Assembly (NCBI GenBank): GCA_024707205.1
Contig: JANQAD010000001.1
Location: 1,515,979 to 1,579,978 of the forward strand
Direction of reading: 5' to 3'
DNA: 64,000 nucleotides
From: Demequina sp.
GTDB lineage: Bacteria > Actinomycetota > Actinomycetes > Actinomycetales > Demequinaceae
How positions within the stretch are numbered: the stretch's first letter is position 1; every line of letters starts with the position of its first letter. The position numbers and the translations under genes are program-made. The notes under the pieces are model-generated. The model made no database searches. It saw only the letters and a program-made list of their open reading frames with translations, and was not told where the DNA came from. Positions 49,001-57,947 of this stretch are shown here, in pieces.

Positions 49001-50455
49001 GTGGTCTTCACCTCCACGACGTTCGTCTTCGTCTTCCTGCCGCTCGCGCTCGGCGCGTTCTACCTGTTTCCCGCGCGCTGGCGTGCCGTGCCGCTGCTCG
49101 CGGCGAGCGCCGTGTTCTATGCGTGGGGCGAGCCCGTGCTGGTGCTGCTTGTGGCCGCGACCGCCGTGGTCACGTATGCGTGGGGCGCATGGATGGCGCG
49201 CGCCGTGCGGGGCCGACGCGCGGTGCTCGCCGGGGGTATAGCCGTGGTGCTGGTGCCCCTCGTGTATCTCAAGTATTCGACGTTCATCGCGGGAGTGCTG
49301 GGCTTCGACGAGTGGGCGCGCGACACGACGCTCGTGCTGCCCATCGGCGTGTCGTTCTACACGTTCATGGCCGTCGGCTACCTGATCGATGTCTACCGCA
49401 GGCGCGAGGACAGGGCCCCGCGGCTGCTCGACTTCGCGGCGTACCTCATGATGTTCCCGCACCTGGTTGCCGGGCCCATCGTGCGGTGGACGCACGTTGG
49501 CGACCAGTTGCGCTCGCCGCGACTGCGACCGGGGATGTTCGGCTTTGGCGCGGTGCTGATCAGCACGGGCCTCGTGAAGAAGGCGGTGCTCGCCGACTCG
49601 CTCGCGCCGCTCGTGGACGAGCTCTTCGCCACGGGGGAGCCGGCGTCCGTTGGCGGCGCCTGGCTCGCCGCCGCCCTCTACTCGCTGCAGATCTACCTTG
49701 ACTTCTCTGCGTACTCGGACATCGCGATCGGCCTCGCCGCGATGCTGGGAATCCACTTCCACGAGAACTTCAGGTTCCCGTATCAGGCAAAGAACGCGCG
49801 CGAGTTCTGGCAGCGCTGGCACATCTCGCTCGGATCCTGGTTCCGCGATTACGTGTACTTCCCTCTCGGCGGCTCGCGAGCGAGGCCGGTCGTGGTGTGG
49901 CGCAACCTGATGGTGGTGTGGGCGCTTACGGGACTGTGGCACGGCGCGGCCTGGACCTTCGTGCTGTGGGGGCTCTACTACGGGGTGCTCATCGGTCTGG
50001 AGCGCTTCGTGTGGGGCAGGGCGCTGGAGCGGGTTCCGCGGGTGTTTCAGCACCTCTATGGCGTCCTCGTCGCGGTGCTCGGATGGGTGCTGTTCCGTTC
50101 GGTCGACATCGCGCAGGCCGGCTCGTACTACCGCACCATGTTCGGCGCGGCCGACGCTCCGCTGTGGGACCCCGGAGCGAACCTCGCGTGGCAGCGCGGG
50201 TGGGCGCTCGCGGCAATCTGCGTGATCCTCGCCGCGGGTGCCGCCGATCCGCTGATGTCTCGCCTCCGACGCCGCTCCATGCCGCCAGCCGACCCCGCCC
50301 AAGGCGGTCACGTCGACACCTCGGTCCCACCCCCTGAGCCGATGACGGCGGTTGGTTCGTCGACAATGGTGGTGATCGTGATCGTCTGCCTCGCGCTGGC
50401 GACGGCGTTCATGGTCTCCGTCGCATACTCCCCGTTCATCTACTTCAGGTTCTGA
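49001..50455 (+). CDS. MBOAT-family O-acyltransferase (AlgI/DltB-like)
   Basis: A 484-residue membrane protein with about eleven helices. The MBOAT core is clear: LVAGPIVRWTHVGDQL, the DFSAYSDIAIGLAAMLGIHFHENFRFPY segment, EFWQRWHISLGSWFRDYVYFPLGG, and the catalytic His in LTGLWHGAAWTFVLWGLYYG. It transfers acyl groups (usually acetyl) from the cytoplasmic to the outer face. GTG 49001 is 2 bp after the glycerophosphotransferase stop, and the following DHHW gene starts 1 bp after its stop; the three form one operon for decorating an envelope polymer. Confidence 0.88.
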   Translation: MVFTSTTFVFVFLPLALGAFYLFPARWRAVPLLAASAVFYAWGEPVLVLLVAATAVVTYAWGAWMARAVRGRRAVLAGGIAVVLVPLVYLKYSTFIAGVLGFDEWARDTTLVLPIGVSFYTFMAVGYLIDVYRRREDRAPRLLDFAAYLMMFPHLVAGPIVRWTHVGDQLRSPRLRPGMFGFGAVLISTGLVKKAVLADSLAPLVDELFATGEPASVGGAWLAAALYSLQIYLDFSAYSDIAIGLAAMLGIHFHENFRFPYQAKNAREFWQRWHISLGSWFRDYVYFPLGGSRARPVVVWRNLMVVWALTGLWHGAAWTFVLWGLYYGVLIGLERFVWGRALERVPRVFQHLYGVLVAVLGWVLFRSVDIAQAGSYYRTMFGAADAPLWDPGANLAWQRGWALAAICVILAAGAADPLMSRLRRRSMPPADPAQGGHVDTSVPPPEPMTAVGSSTMVVIVIVCLALATAFMVSVAYSPFIYFRF

Positions 50456-50456
50456 T

Positions 50457-52587
50457 ATGTCCGAGTCCTCGCGATTGCAGTCGCTGCTCCGGGTAGCACC
50501 GGGGCTGACGCTTGCCGTGGTGACGGCGGTGGCCGGCTTCTGGGCGCTCCAGCACGGCGAGCCGCGGCCGTCGGTCATCGATGGCCGCGAGAAGGCTGAG
50601 CTCTCCAGTCCCACCGCCGCGAACGTGCGCTCTACCGACTGGATGGCTGCGGTTGACACCTACATGGACGAGCGCCTGCCCGGTCGCGACTCGCTGCTCG
50701 CCGCGCATGCCGGTTTCACCACGGTCGCGTTTCGGGATCCGGTTCTTCACGACGTGTACGTCGACGGGCCAAACGGGCAGCTCCTCGAGAAGCCGCCCGC
50801 GATCTCGGTGAGGGCCACCCTCGGTGACGAGGCCGCCCAACTTGCCGCCTCCGTCGGGCCTGCTCCGGTGCTGTGGGTGTACGCGCCCCGCAAAGAGGAG
50901 ATCTATGCCGACGCGCTCCCTGCGTCGTGGGCCAACCCGTACGCCGAGATCCACAAGGAGCTGATCGCCGACTATGCGGCGGCCGGGAGCGTGCTCGATC
51001 TCACCGGCCTGATGCGCGATCGCCGCGCGCTCGGCGACGACTACTTCCGTACGGACCACCACTGGACGCCCGACTCCGCGAAGGCGGCTGCGGATGCCAT
51101 CGCGGACGAACTGACCCAAGCCGGCGCGCCAATAGGCACGGATACCAGGGAGTATGCAGAGAGCACGGGTACCTTGCCGTTCTACGGGTCCACGGGCCGG
51201 ATCGTGACGCTCGGTGCTACGTCAGCGGACACCGTGAGCGTGCCGGTGCCAGTCGGCGGCTTCACGGCGACGATGTGCGCCGGAGACGATTGCGGACTGC
51301 CGACCTTCAACCGCGATTGGCTCGACAAGGGCTCGCTCTACGGAAACCGGTACCGCGCGTTCCTCGGCGGCAACCACGGTCTCGCGGTCATCACGAACGA
51401 CTCGCCGAGCGCGAGCGGGAGGTGCTGCTGCTCACCGACTCGTTCGGAAATGCGGTCGCGACGTACCTCGCAGAGAGGGTCGCGCAGCTCATCGTCGTTG
51501 ACGAACGACAGTACGACGGCGTGCCGCTCAACCAGCTCGCCGCCCAGTTCCAGCCGGACTCCGTCGTGGTGCTGCACAACCCGCAGACGCTTCTCACGCC
51601 CAGCTTCAAACCGGCGGTGTGGACCACGAAGGGCGATGTGGACGTCGCCGCCCCGCCGGGAACACGTACGAGAGGGCCGTCTACGACAAGGTCGCGGTCG
51701 CCGCGGACGACGGCCTGCTGCTCCTCAACAATCACAATCAGAAGCTCGACTCGACCCTCGGCGCGGACGCCAAGACGCTCGCCGATGCGATCTCGTCCAC
51801 GGGGGTGCCGCAAGTGTGGCTCTACGCCCCGCGCAAGGAGGAGGTCTACGCGGATCTCTTTCCCAAGCAATGGGACAACCTCGTTGCCGACAAGCGAGAG
51901 CGGGTGCTCGCGCTGCTGGGCAAGGGGCACGACGTTCTGGACCTCACGCCGTTGCTCTCGGACCCGACGAAGCGCGATTCGTACTTCTATCGCACGGACC
52001 ACCACTGGACGCCGGCGGGCGCGGAGGTTGCCGTGGACCAGATCGTCGCCGAACTCGCGAAGCAGGGTGTGGACATTCCTCACGACTCGCGAGTGTGGCG
52101 CAGGGTTGACGGCCCGCTCGCGTTCGCGGGTTCGGAGGCTCTTGAGTTGCCCAAGTCCGCGCCGAGCGTCACCGAGCCGATGTGGTACCTCGCTCCCGAC
52201 GGCGGGTTCCGTGCGCGGCTGTGCTCGGATGACGCGTGCGATGAGCCTGGCCTTCAGGAGCAGTGGCTCAACAACCCCGACCCGCTCGCCAATCGGTATT
52301 ACGCGTTCCTTGGCGGAGGCTTCCGCACGCAGCACCTGCACAACGACAGCCCCAGCGCGCACGGCACGGTAGTGATGCTCAAGGACTCGTTCTCACATCC
52401 CGCAGCGCTGATGCTCGCCGAACGCGTGACGGACCTCTACCTTGTCGACGAGCGCGGCTACGACGGCGAGGCGCTCGCGGAATTCATTGGCGAGGTCGAC
52501 GCCGACGCGGTCGTGGTGCTGCACAACCAGGTCACGCTGCTGTCCCAGGCCTTCAACAGGGACGTGTGGCGCGACGCAGCGGGCTAG
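50457..52587 (+). CDS. Duplicated DHHW/SGNH (AlgX-like) acetyltransferase partner (two apparent frameshifts)
   Basis: One ORF in three frames. Frame 1 (signal anchor, APRKEEIYADALPASWAN, then YFRTDHHWTPDSAKAAADAI) is followed by frame 2 (EVLLLTDSFGNAVATYLAERV, DSVVVLHNPQTLL) after one restored G near 51419, and frame 3 (NTYERAVYDKVAVAADD, APRKEEVYADLFPKQWDN, YRTDHHWTPAGAEVAVDQ, MLKDSFSHPAALMLAERV) after one restored G near 51658. The corrected protein has 710 residues and two homologous domains with catalytic D..H at TDHHW. Such proteins accept the acyl group from an MBOAT partner. Tandem duplication of the domain is unusual. Confidence 0.8.
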
Positions 52588-54080
52588 TTGGGCAGCTCGT
52601 GGGGGATGTACCAGGCCCAGACGTCGACGACCTTGCGAGAGCGGAGCCAGACGCCGCGATCGGGATGACCCTTGCCGTCGGACGTGTTGCCCTCAACGGT
52701 GAAGATCGAGGCGCCCGAGTGGCCGCGAACGAGTCCGGAGTGGGTGGGGTTGCCGGTCTGCCAGTCGTAGAGCACGATCGCCCCTACCGGCGGGGTGCCG
52801 GAGTAGTGGAGCTTGCCAGACGCCTTGAGCGTCGCGATGAAGCTGGCGTAGGTCTTCTTCTTGGGCACCCAGGTGGAGTTGCCGGACGCCGTGCCCACCC
52901 ATGACTGGAACACGCTGCACCACGCACTGGAACCGCCCACCCACGCGTTGAACTTGTTGTGGCGCCACGAAGGCTCCTTGTAGTTCGCCTGCGAGATGGC
53001 CGTGGCGATCAACTCGGCCTCGGGCACGGTGGCGTACGCGACGAACGCACCGGGCTTGTTGGAGTTCTGGTAGATCGCCCCGCCGGTGAACCGCTGCACG
53101 CAGCCGCCCTCGAGGAGCCCGCACTTGGCGTCGCGCATCGGCAGCCCGAGCTTGCCGCCCCACGAGCCCGTTGACTTGTACGACGACCCAATGCGGTCGT
53201 ACACCCACCACGTGCGGGTCTTGGACGAATCGGTGACCTCCACGAGGGTGCCCTTGGCGAACACCTGGTAGCGGGCAGACGTCACGCCGGAAGGCAGGTC
53301 GCCGTCGGCAACATTCTTTGGGGAGCCCGACGCCGCGCCAGTGACGCTCGACATGATCGCCGCGCGCTGCTCGAGCGTGCGGTCGCCCTCGTGAGCCTGG
53401 ACGGTCACAGGCGCCGACCGCGCGGGCGCACCGTTGTAGGTGACGCGATAGCGATACGTGGTGAGGGGATTGATCTTGAACGTGTAGCCGCCGTTTGAGG
53501 ACGACTTTGCCGTGCCAACGGAGGTCCATGTGGACGAACCGATCCGCGCACGCTGAACCGTCAACGCGGCGCCCGCGTATGCGGAGCCACTCTTGTAGAC
53601 AGTGCCGCGAATCCACACGAGTTCGCCATAGATGTAGTCCGAGGATGAGAAGGACGCAGTGACCGCGCGGCGCGCGGTGTCTTCCATGGATATCGCGAAG
53701 ATCCTGCTGGTGCCGCCGACATCCGCCGTGACCTTGAAGGTGCGGCTCGCCGTCAGCTTGACCTTCGTGCTTCCGGAGCCGTTCGAGATCGCGATCGGCG
53801 AGCCCCAGGCCTGCCACTCGCCTGCTGCGGACCGCGTGTACAGCGTGGCCGTTCCGTTGTGACCCGCCTGCGTCGTGACCTTGATGGTGGCCGTTCCATT
53901 GGAGACCACTTTCGAGGGTGCGCTCACCGTCACGTCGACGGGCGCCGCGGTCGCCACCCGAACGGTTGGGGCTGTCGCCGCCTCGCTTGCGCTCGCGAGG
54001 ATCAACGCTGCGATGGTGGCGACAGCGGTCGCGACCAGGAGGCGCGCGCGGCTGCGGGGGGCTACTTCTTGGTGATGCAT
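52584..54080 (-). CDS. Secreted LGFP-repeat/CHAP-domain protein, probable peptidoglycan amidase
   Basis: A 498-residue exported protein. A signal peptide (LLVATAVATIAALILASASEA) is followed by two or three beta-sandwich units (VRVATAAPVDVTVSAPSKVV, TIKVTTQAGHNGTATLYTRS; SDYIYGELVWIRGTVYKSGS), an LGFP-type repeat (WGGKLGLPMRDAKCGLLEGG, then CVQRFTGGAIYQN), and a C-terminal CHAP-like domain with SSAWCSVFQSWVG (Cys) and GNPTHSGLVRG (His). This suggests cell-wall binding and NlpC/CHAP-type peptide hydrolysis. Convergent with the DHHW gene (the stops overlap by 2 bp). Substrate specificity unknown. Confidence 0.75.
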   Translation of the reverse strand: MHHQEVAPRSRARLLVATAVATIAALILASASEAATAPTVRVATAAPVDVTVSAPSKVVSNGTATIKVTTQAGHNGTATLYTRSAAGEWQAWGSPIAISNGSGSTKVKLTASRTFKVTADVGGTSRIFAISMEDTARRAVTASFSSSDYIYGELVWIRGTVYKSGSAYAGAALTVQRARIGSSTWTSVGTAKSSSNGGYTFKINPLTTYRYRVTYNGAPARSAPVTVQAHEGDRTLEQRAAIMSSVTGAASGSPKNVADGDLPSGVTSARYQVFAKGTLVEVTDSSKTRTWWVYDRIGSSYKSTGSWGGKLGLPMRDAKCGLLEGGCVQRFTGGAIYQNSNKPGAFVAYATVPEAELIATAISQANYKEPSWRHNKFNAWVGGSSAWCSVFQSWVGTASGNSTWVPKKKTYASFIATLKASGKLHYSGTPPVGAIVLYDWQTGNPTHSGLVRGHSGASIFTVEGNTSDGKGHPDRGVWLRSRKVVDVWAWYIPHELPN

Positions 54081-54203
54081 CGGGGGACTCCGTCCGGTTT
54101 GTCCGTGTCATGGTAACCCGGGCGCGCGGGGGCCCCGCGGGTGCTCTTAGTGGGTGTGACGCATTCCACCGGCGGGTTGGTTGTAGCGCCCGCTGAGCAC
54201 GAG

Positions 54204-54286
54204 GTTTGTTACAGGCAGGTAACTTTTCTTGCTCGAAACGTTTGAATGAGTTGCGGAGGGTTTGTTCGTAACCTTTACTAACAAAC
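54204..54286 (+). promoter_or_regulatory. Putative operators of the amino-sugar ROK repressor
   Basis: A symmetric site, GTTTGTT (54260-54266) and AACAAAC (54280-54286), with inner GTTCGTAA/TTACTAAC, ends directly at the repressor ATG. A second site, GTTAC-N6-GTAAC, lies at 54208-54223. The first covers the presumed -10 (TTTACT, 54274-54279), so a bound repressor would block both transcription and translation initiation. Confidence 0.55.
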
Positions 54287-55489
54287 ATGACTACGGAGTC
54301 GATGCGGCCAAGCGCGGCCGATGGTGCCGAGGAAGGCACCGAGCGCCGCAGCCCCAGCAACCGCGCCTGGGCTGCCGCCGTGCGTCCCGGAGCCCGCGTC
54401 CTTCCCGAGCACGCGAGGGCCCACAACCGGGTGCTGGTGCTGCAGGCGCTCTACCGCGCCGCCGGACTCAGCCGCGCCGACCTTGCCCGCGAGGTGGGAC
54501 TCACGCGCGTCACCATCTCCGACCTCGTCGCCGACCTCATCGCCGAGGGGCTCGTCCTCGAACTGGGGATTCGCAACGACGCGCGGCCGGGCAAGCCCGC
54601 GACGCTGCTCGACATCAACCGCACGGGATTCGCGATCGTCGGGATCGACCTCAGCTACGACTCGATCTTCCGCGGCGCGCTCATGGATCTCGACGGCACC
54701 GTGCTGCATCGCGAGCAGATCGACGTCGCGGGCGTGTCCGGCGACTCGGCCGTCGACGCCGTCACCGAGCTCCTCGACCGCCTCGTGCAGCGTGCCACGG
54801 TGCCCGTTCTCGGCGTCGGCGTCGGGTCTCCCGGTGTCGTGACGGCCGCCGGGACGGTGCTCTCCGCTCCAAACTTCGAGTGGACCAACGTGCCGCTCCA
54901 GGAGCGACTCGCCACCCACTCCGGCCTTCACGTGCAGGTCGCGAACGACGCGAACGTCGCCGCGCTCGCGGACCGGACCTTCGGTGGCGGCTCAGCGGAC
55001 ATGATGCTGATCCGTGTGGGCCGTGGTGTCGGTGCCGGCGTCGTCGTCGCCGGGCAGCTGGTCCAGGGATCGCGCTCCGCCGCGGGCGAGATCGGTCACG
55101 TCGTGGTCGGCACCGACGGCGGCGCGCGCTGCGCGTGCGGCAAGGACGGCTGCCTCGAGACCTGGCTCGCGATCCCGCGCCTCCAGTCACGCTTGGATGC
55201 GGCCGACGGCGGCTCGGCCCGTGAGCACATCCTCGCCGAGGCGGGGGAACGGCTTGGCATCGCGATGGCCCCGGTCATCGCAGCTCTGAACCTGGGAGAG
55301 GTAGTCCTCTCCGGGCCCCTTGATCTTCTCGACGGAACGCTGCTCGCCAGCACCGCCGAGACGCTCCGCAATCGAACGATGGCCGACTTCCACGGCGATC
55401 TGACGATGCGGATGACCACGCTCGGTCGCGACATCGTCGTGCTGGGCGCCGCGGTCATGGTCCTTACCGGCCAGCTGGGGATCTCATGA
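54287..55489 (+). CDS. ROK-family transcriptional repressor (NagC/XylR-like)
   Basis: A 400-residue ROK repressor with an N-terminal winged helix (VLQALYRAAGLSRADLAREVGLTRVTISDLVADLI) and a C-terminal sugar kinase-like domain keeping VGIDLSYDSI, VGVGSPGVV, NDANVAALADRTFGG, and the zinc-binding CACGKDGCLETW. The absence of a proper ATP site residues in some places is normal for regulators. It precedes the binding-protein gene by 62 bp in the same direction and has operator-like palindromes at its own start. It should sense an amino-sugar (GlcNAc-6-P or similar) and control the whole cluster. Confidence 0.85.
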   Translation: MTTESMRPSAADGAEEGTERRSPSNRAWAAAVRPGARVLPEHARAHNRVLVLQALYRAAGLSRADLAREVGLTRVTISDLVADLIAEGLVLELGIRNDARPGKPATLLDINRTGFAIVGIDLSYDSIFRGALMDLDGTVLHREQIDVAGVSGDSAVDAVTELLDRLVQRATVPVLGVGVGSPGVVTAAGTVLSAPNFEWTNVPLQERLATHSGLHVQVANDANVAALADRTFGGGSADMMLIRVGRGVGAGVVVAGQLVQGSRSAAGEIGHVVVGTDGGARCACGKDGCLETWLAIPRLQSRLDAADGGSAREHILAEAGERLGIAMAPVIAALNLGEVVLSGPLDLLDGTLLASTAETLRNRTMADFHGDLTMRMTTLGRDIVVLGAAVMVLTGQLGIS

Positions 55490-55551
55490 TCTCCCGCACA
55501 GGACGTGACCGCGCGGGTCACGCACACCACTCAAAGGAAAAGGAAATCGGT

Positions 55552-56865
55552 ATGAAGAAGACGATGCTTGGCATCTCCGCATTTGCGGTTGCCGGTGCGC
55601 TCATCCTCGCTGGTTGCTCGTCGTCAGACGACGAGACCACCAGCGCCGCGCCGTCGGCGACTGGCCCGGTTCAGGGCGAGGACATCACGCTCTGGCTCAT
55701 GGGCGCGCCCGACACCCCCGCAGACCTCGTCACCTACCTGGTGGACGAGTACAAGAAGGAGTACAACGCCACCCTCACCGTTGAGGCCGTGGCCTGGGGC
55801 GACGCTCTCGCGAAGCTCACGACGGCTCTTCCCGACGCTGCGAACACCCCCGATGTTGTCGAGATCGGCAACACCTGGGCCCCCACGTTCACCTCGGTGG
55901 GCGCGTTCTCTGACGTTTCCGACATGTACGAGGAACTGGGCGGCGCTGACCTGCTGCAGTCCTTCGTCGACGTGGGCTCCGTGGACGGCAAGCAGTACGC
56001 GCTGCCGTACTACTTCGGCTCGCGCAACGTCTGGTACCGCAAGGACCTGTACGAGAAGGCTGGCGTTGAGGTTCCCACCACGCTCCAGCAGTTCACCGAC
56101 ATTCACAAGACGATGAAGGACAAGGGCATCGCTGGTGCCTACGTTGGCGGCCAGGACTGGCGCAACGCGATCTCGTGGATCTTCGCCAACGGTGGCGACC
56201 TTGCCAAGAAGGACGGCGACACGTGGAAGTCCACGTTCTCCGACGCCAACTCGATCAAGGGTCTCCAGCAGTGGCAGGAGCTGTTCAAGACCGCGTCGGT
56301 CGCCAAGTCGAACGACACGGACGCGAACAACTACTTCATCATCAACGACGGTCAGCTGTCTGGCCTGCCCGCCGCATCCGCGATGGCTCCCACGTGGGCG
56401 TCGTGCTGCATCGGTGACCCCGTCAAGAACGACGACGGCACCGAGGGCACCAAGTGGAACGACGAGACCGACGGCGCCTACGCGCTGCCCGGTGTTGACG
56501 GTGGCATCGCCCCCGTGTTCGCCGGTGGCTCGAACATCGGCATCTCGGCCGCGTCGACCCACCAGGACTCCGCCCGCAACCTGCTCCGGATCATCTTCTC
56601 CGACGAGTACCAGAACATGCTCGGCGAGAACGGTCTCGGACCGGCCAAGGTGAGCGCCAAGGACTCCTTCGTGACCGACGACTTCCGTCAGATCGCGTGG
56701 GACACCGCTCAGGGCTCCAAGCTCACGCCGGCCGCGCCGGGTTGGGCTGCCGTCGAGGGCTCCGGCCTTCTCGAGGAGTTCTTCCAGAAGGTCGCAGAGG
56801 GTGGCGACATCACCGCCCTCGCCGCCGAGTACGACTCGAAGATCGACGCGCTGCTCAACGGCTGA
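55552..56865 (+). CDS. Amino-sugar ABC transporter substrate-binding lipoprotein
   Basis: A 437-residue lipoprotein (lipobox ALILAGCSS). The carbohydrate-binding (CUT1/SBP_bac_1) pattern is present: VLTVEAVAWGDALAKLTTAL-type helix, PDVVEIGNTWAPTF, the YALPYYFGSRNVWYRKDLY segment and NGGDLAKKDGDTW. ATG 55552 follows AAAGGAAAAGGA. The cluster content (GH3, ROK kinase, NagB, NagA) points to N-acetylglucosamine or chitobiose as ligand. Followed by a stem-loop and two permeases, the NgcEFG/DasABC layout; no ATPase gene is in the cluster, so a shared MsiK-like ATPase is probably used. Confidence 0.88.
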   Translation: MKKTMLGISAFAVAGALILAGCSSSDDETTSAAPSATGPVQGEDITLWLMGAPDTPADLVTYLVDEYKKEYNATLTVEAVAWGDALAKLTTALPDAANTPDVVEIGNTWAPTFTSVGAFSDVSDMYEELGGADLLQSFVDVGSVDGKQYALPYYFGSRNVWYRKDLYEKAGVEVPTTLQQFTDIHKTMKDKGIAGAYVGGQDWRNAISWIFANGGDLAKKDGDTWKSTFSDANSIKGLQQWQELFKTASVAKSNDTDANNYFIINDGQLSGLPAASAMAPTWASCCIGDPVKNDDGTEGTKWNDETDGAYALPGVDGGIAPVFAGGSNIGISAASTHQDSARNLLRIIFSDEYQNMLGENGLGPAKVSAKDSFVTDDFRQIAWDTAQGSKLTPAAPGWAAVEGSGLLEEFFQKVAEGGDITALAAEYDSKIDALLNG

Positions 56866-56886
56866 TCGCTCTTCACGTTCGCAAAG

Positions 56887-56920
56887 GGTCGGGCCGTGGT
56901 CTTGAGACCGCGGCCCGACC
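56887..56920 (+). terminator. Intra-operon stem-loop after the binding-protein gene
   Basis: GGTCGGGCCGTGGTC pairs with GACCGCGGCCCGACC (one G-U) around a TTGA tetraloop. It lies between the binding-protein and permease genes and has no U-run. Such stem-loops commonly stabilise or attenuate so that the binding protein is in excess. Confidence 0.75.
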
Positions 56921-56969
56921 TGCGAACAGGCTCAACCCGTAAGACACTCACACTAGAAAGGAGCGTTGC

Positions 56970-57947
56970 GTGAGCACTCCCATCGTTACCGAAGAGCGTG
57001 CCGAGGCGAGCATCGACACCGCGCGCTACCTGTTCGGAAAGCGCGGCCGCGTTGGCCGCCGCGGCAACAAGACGCCGTACCTGCTCGTCATCCCTGCGAT
57101 CGTTGCGCTGCTCGTCGGCACCGGCTACCCGGTGATCTGGCAGGTCCTCACCTCCTTCCGCGAGTTCGGCCTCGCGCAGCAGTTCGGGAAGCCCGCGCCG
57201 TTCGTGGGTCTGCAGAACTACATCGACCTCATCACGGGTGCCGACTTCTGGACCATCGCGCTGAGGTCCCTCGTCTTCTGCGTCGTGACCGCGTTCGCCA
57301 CGATGATCCTGGGCATCGGCGTAGCGCTCGTGATGCGCGCCGTGTCTCGCGTGCCCCGGATCATTCTCCAGATCGCACTGCTGCTCGCTTGGGCCATGCC
57401 CATCGTGGCGCAGATGACCGTGTGGACGTGGCTCGTCGATGACCGCAACGGCATCCTCAACTTCATGCTAAGCAAGCTGCCGGGCGTGGACATGATCGGT
57501 CACAACTGGCTGGTCAATCCGCTGAGTTTCTTCTTCGTGGCGAGCGTCATCATCACGTGGGCATCGGTGCCCTTCGTGGCGTTCTCCGTCTACGCGGCCT
57601 TCACCACCGTGGGTGAGGAAGTGATCGAGGCCGCCGCGATCGACGGCGCCACCCGGGGCCAGCTGCTCCGCAGGATCATCCTGCCCATCATCCGGCCCGT
57701 TCTCGGCATCGTGCTGCTGCTGCAGCTCATCTGGGACATGCGCGTGTTCGCGCAGATCAAGCTGCTGCAGGACGCCGGATCGTTCGGCTCCCAGTACGAC
57801 CTTCTGGGCACCTACATCTTCAAGCTCGGCACGGGCTCTCAGGACTTCGGCACGGCCTCTGCCGCCGCCATGATCGTGATGTTCCTGACGCTCGGCATCA
57901 GCATCGTCTACATCCGTCGCATGCTCAAGGAGGACGAAGAGTCATGA
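56970..57947 (+). CDS. Sugar ABC transporter permease (MalF-like)
   Basis: A 325-residue permease. After a cytoplasmic N-terminus (RYLFGKRGRVGRRGNKTPYL) come six helices; the EAA loop reads VIEAAAIDGATRGQLLRRIILP (about residues 222-243). CUT1 family, first of a permease pair. GTG 56970 follows AAAGGAG. It overlaps the next permease by ATGA. Substrate inferred as an amino-sugar. Confidence 0.9.
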   Translation: MSTPIVTEERAEASIDTARYLFGKRGRVGRRGNKTPYLLVIPAIVALLVGTGYPVIWQVLTSFREFGLAQQFGKPAPFVGLQNYIDLITGADFWTIALRSLVFCVVTAFATMILGIGVALVMRAVSRVPRIILQIALLLAWAMPIVAQMTVWTWLVDDRNGILNFMLSKLPGVDMIGHNWLVNPLSFFFVASVIITWASVPFVAFSVYAAFTTVGEEVIEAAAIDGATRGQLLRRIILPIIRPVLGIVLLLQLIWDMRVFAQIKLLQDAGSFGSQYDLLGTYIFKLGTGSQDFGTASAAAMIVMFLTLGISIVYIRRMLKEDEES

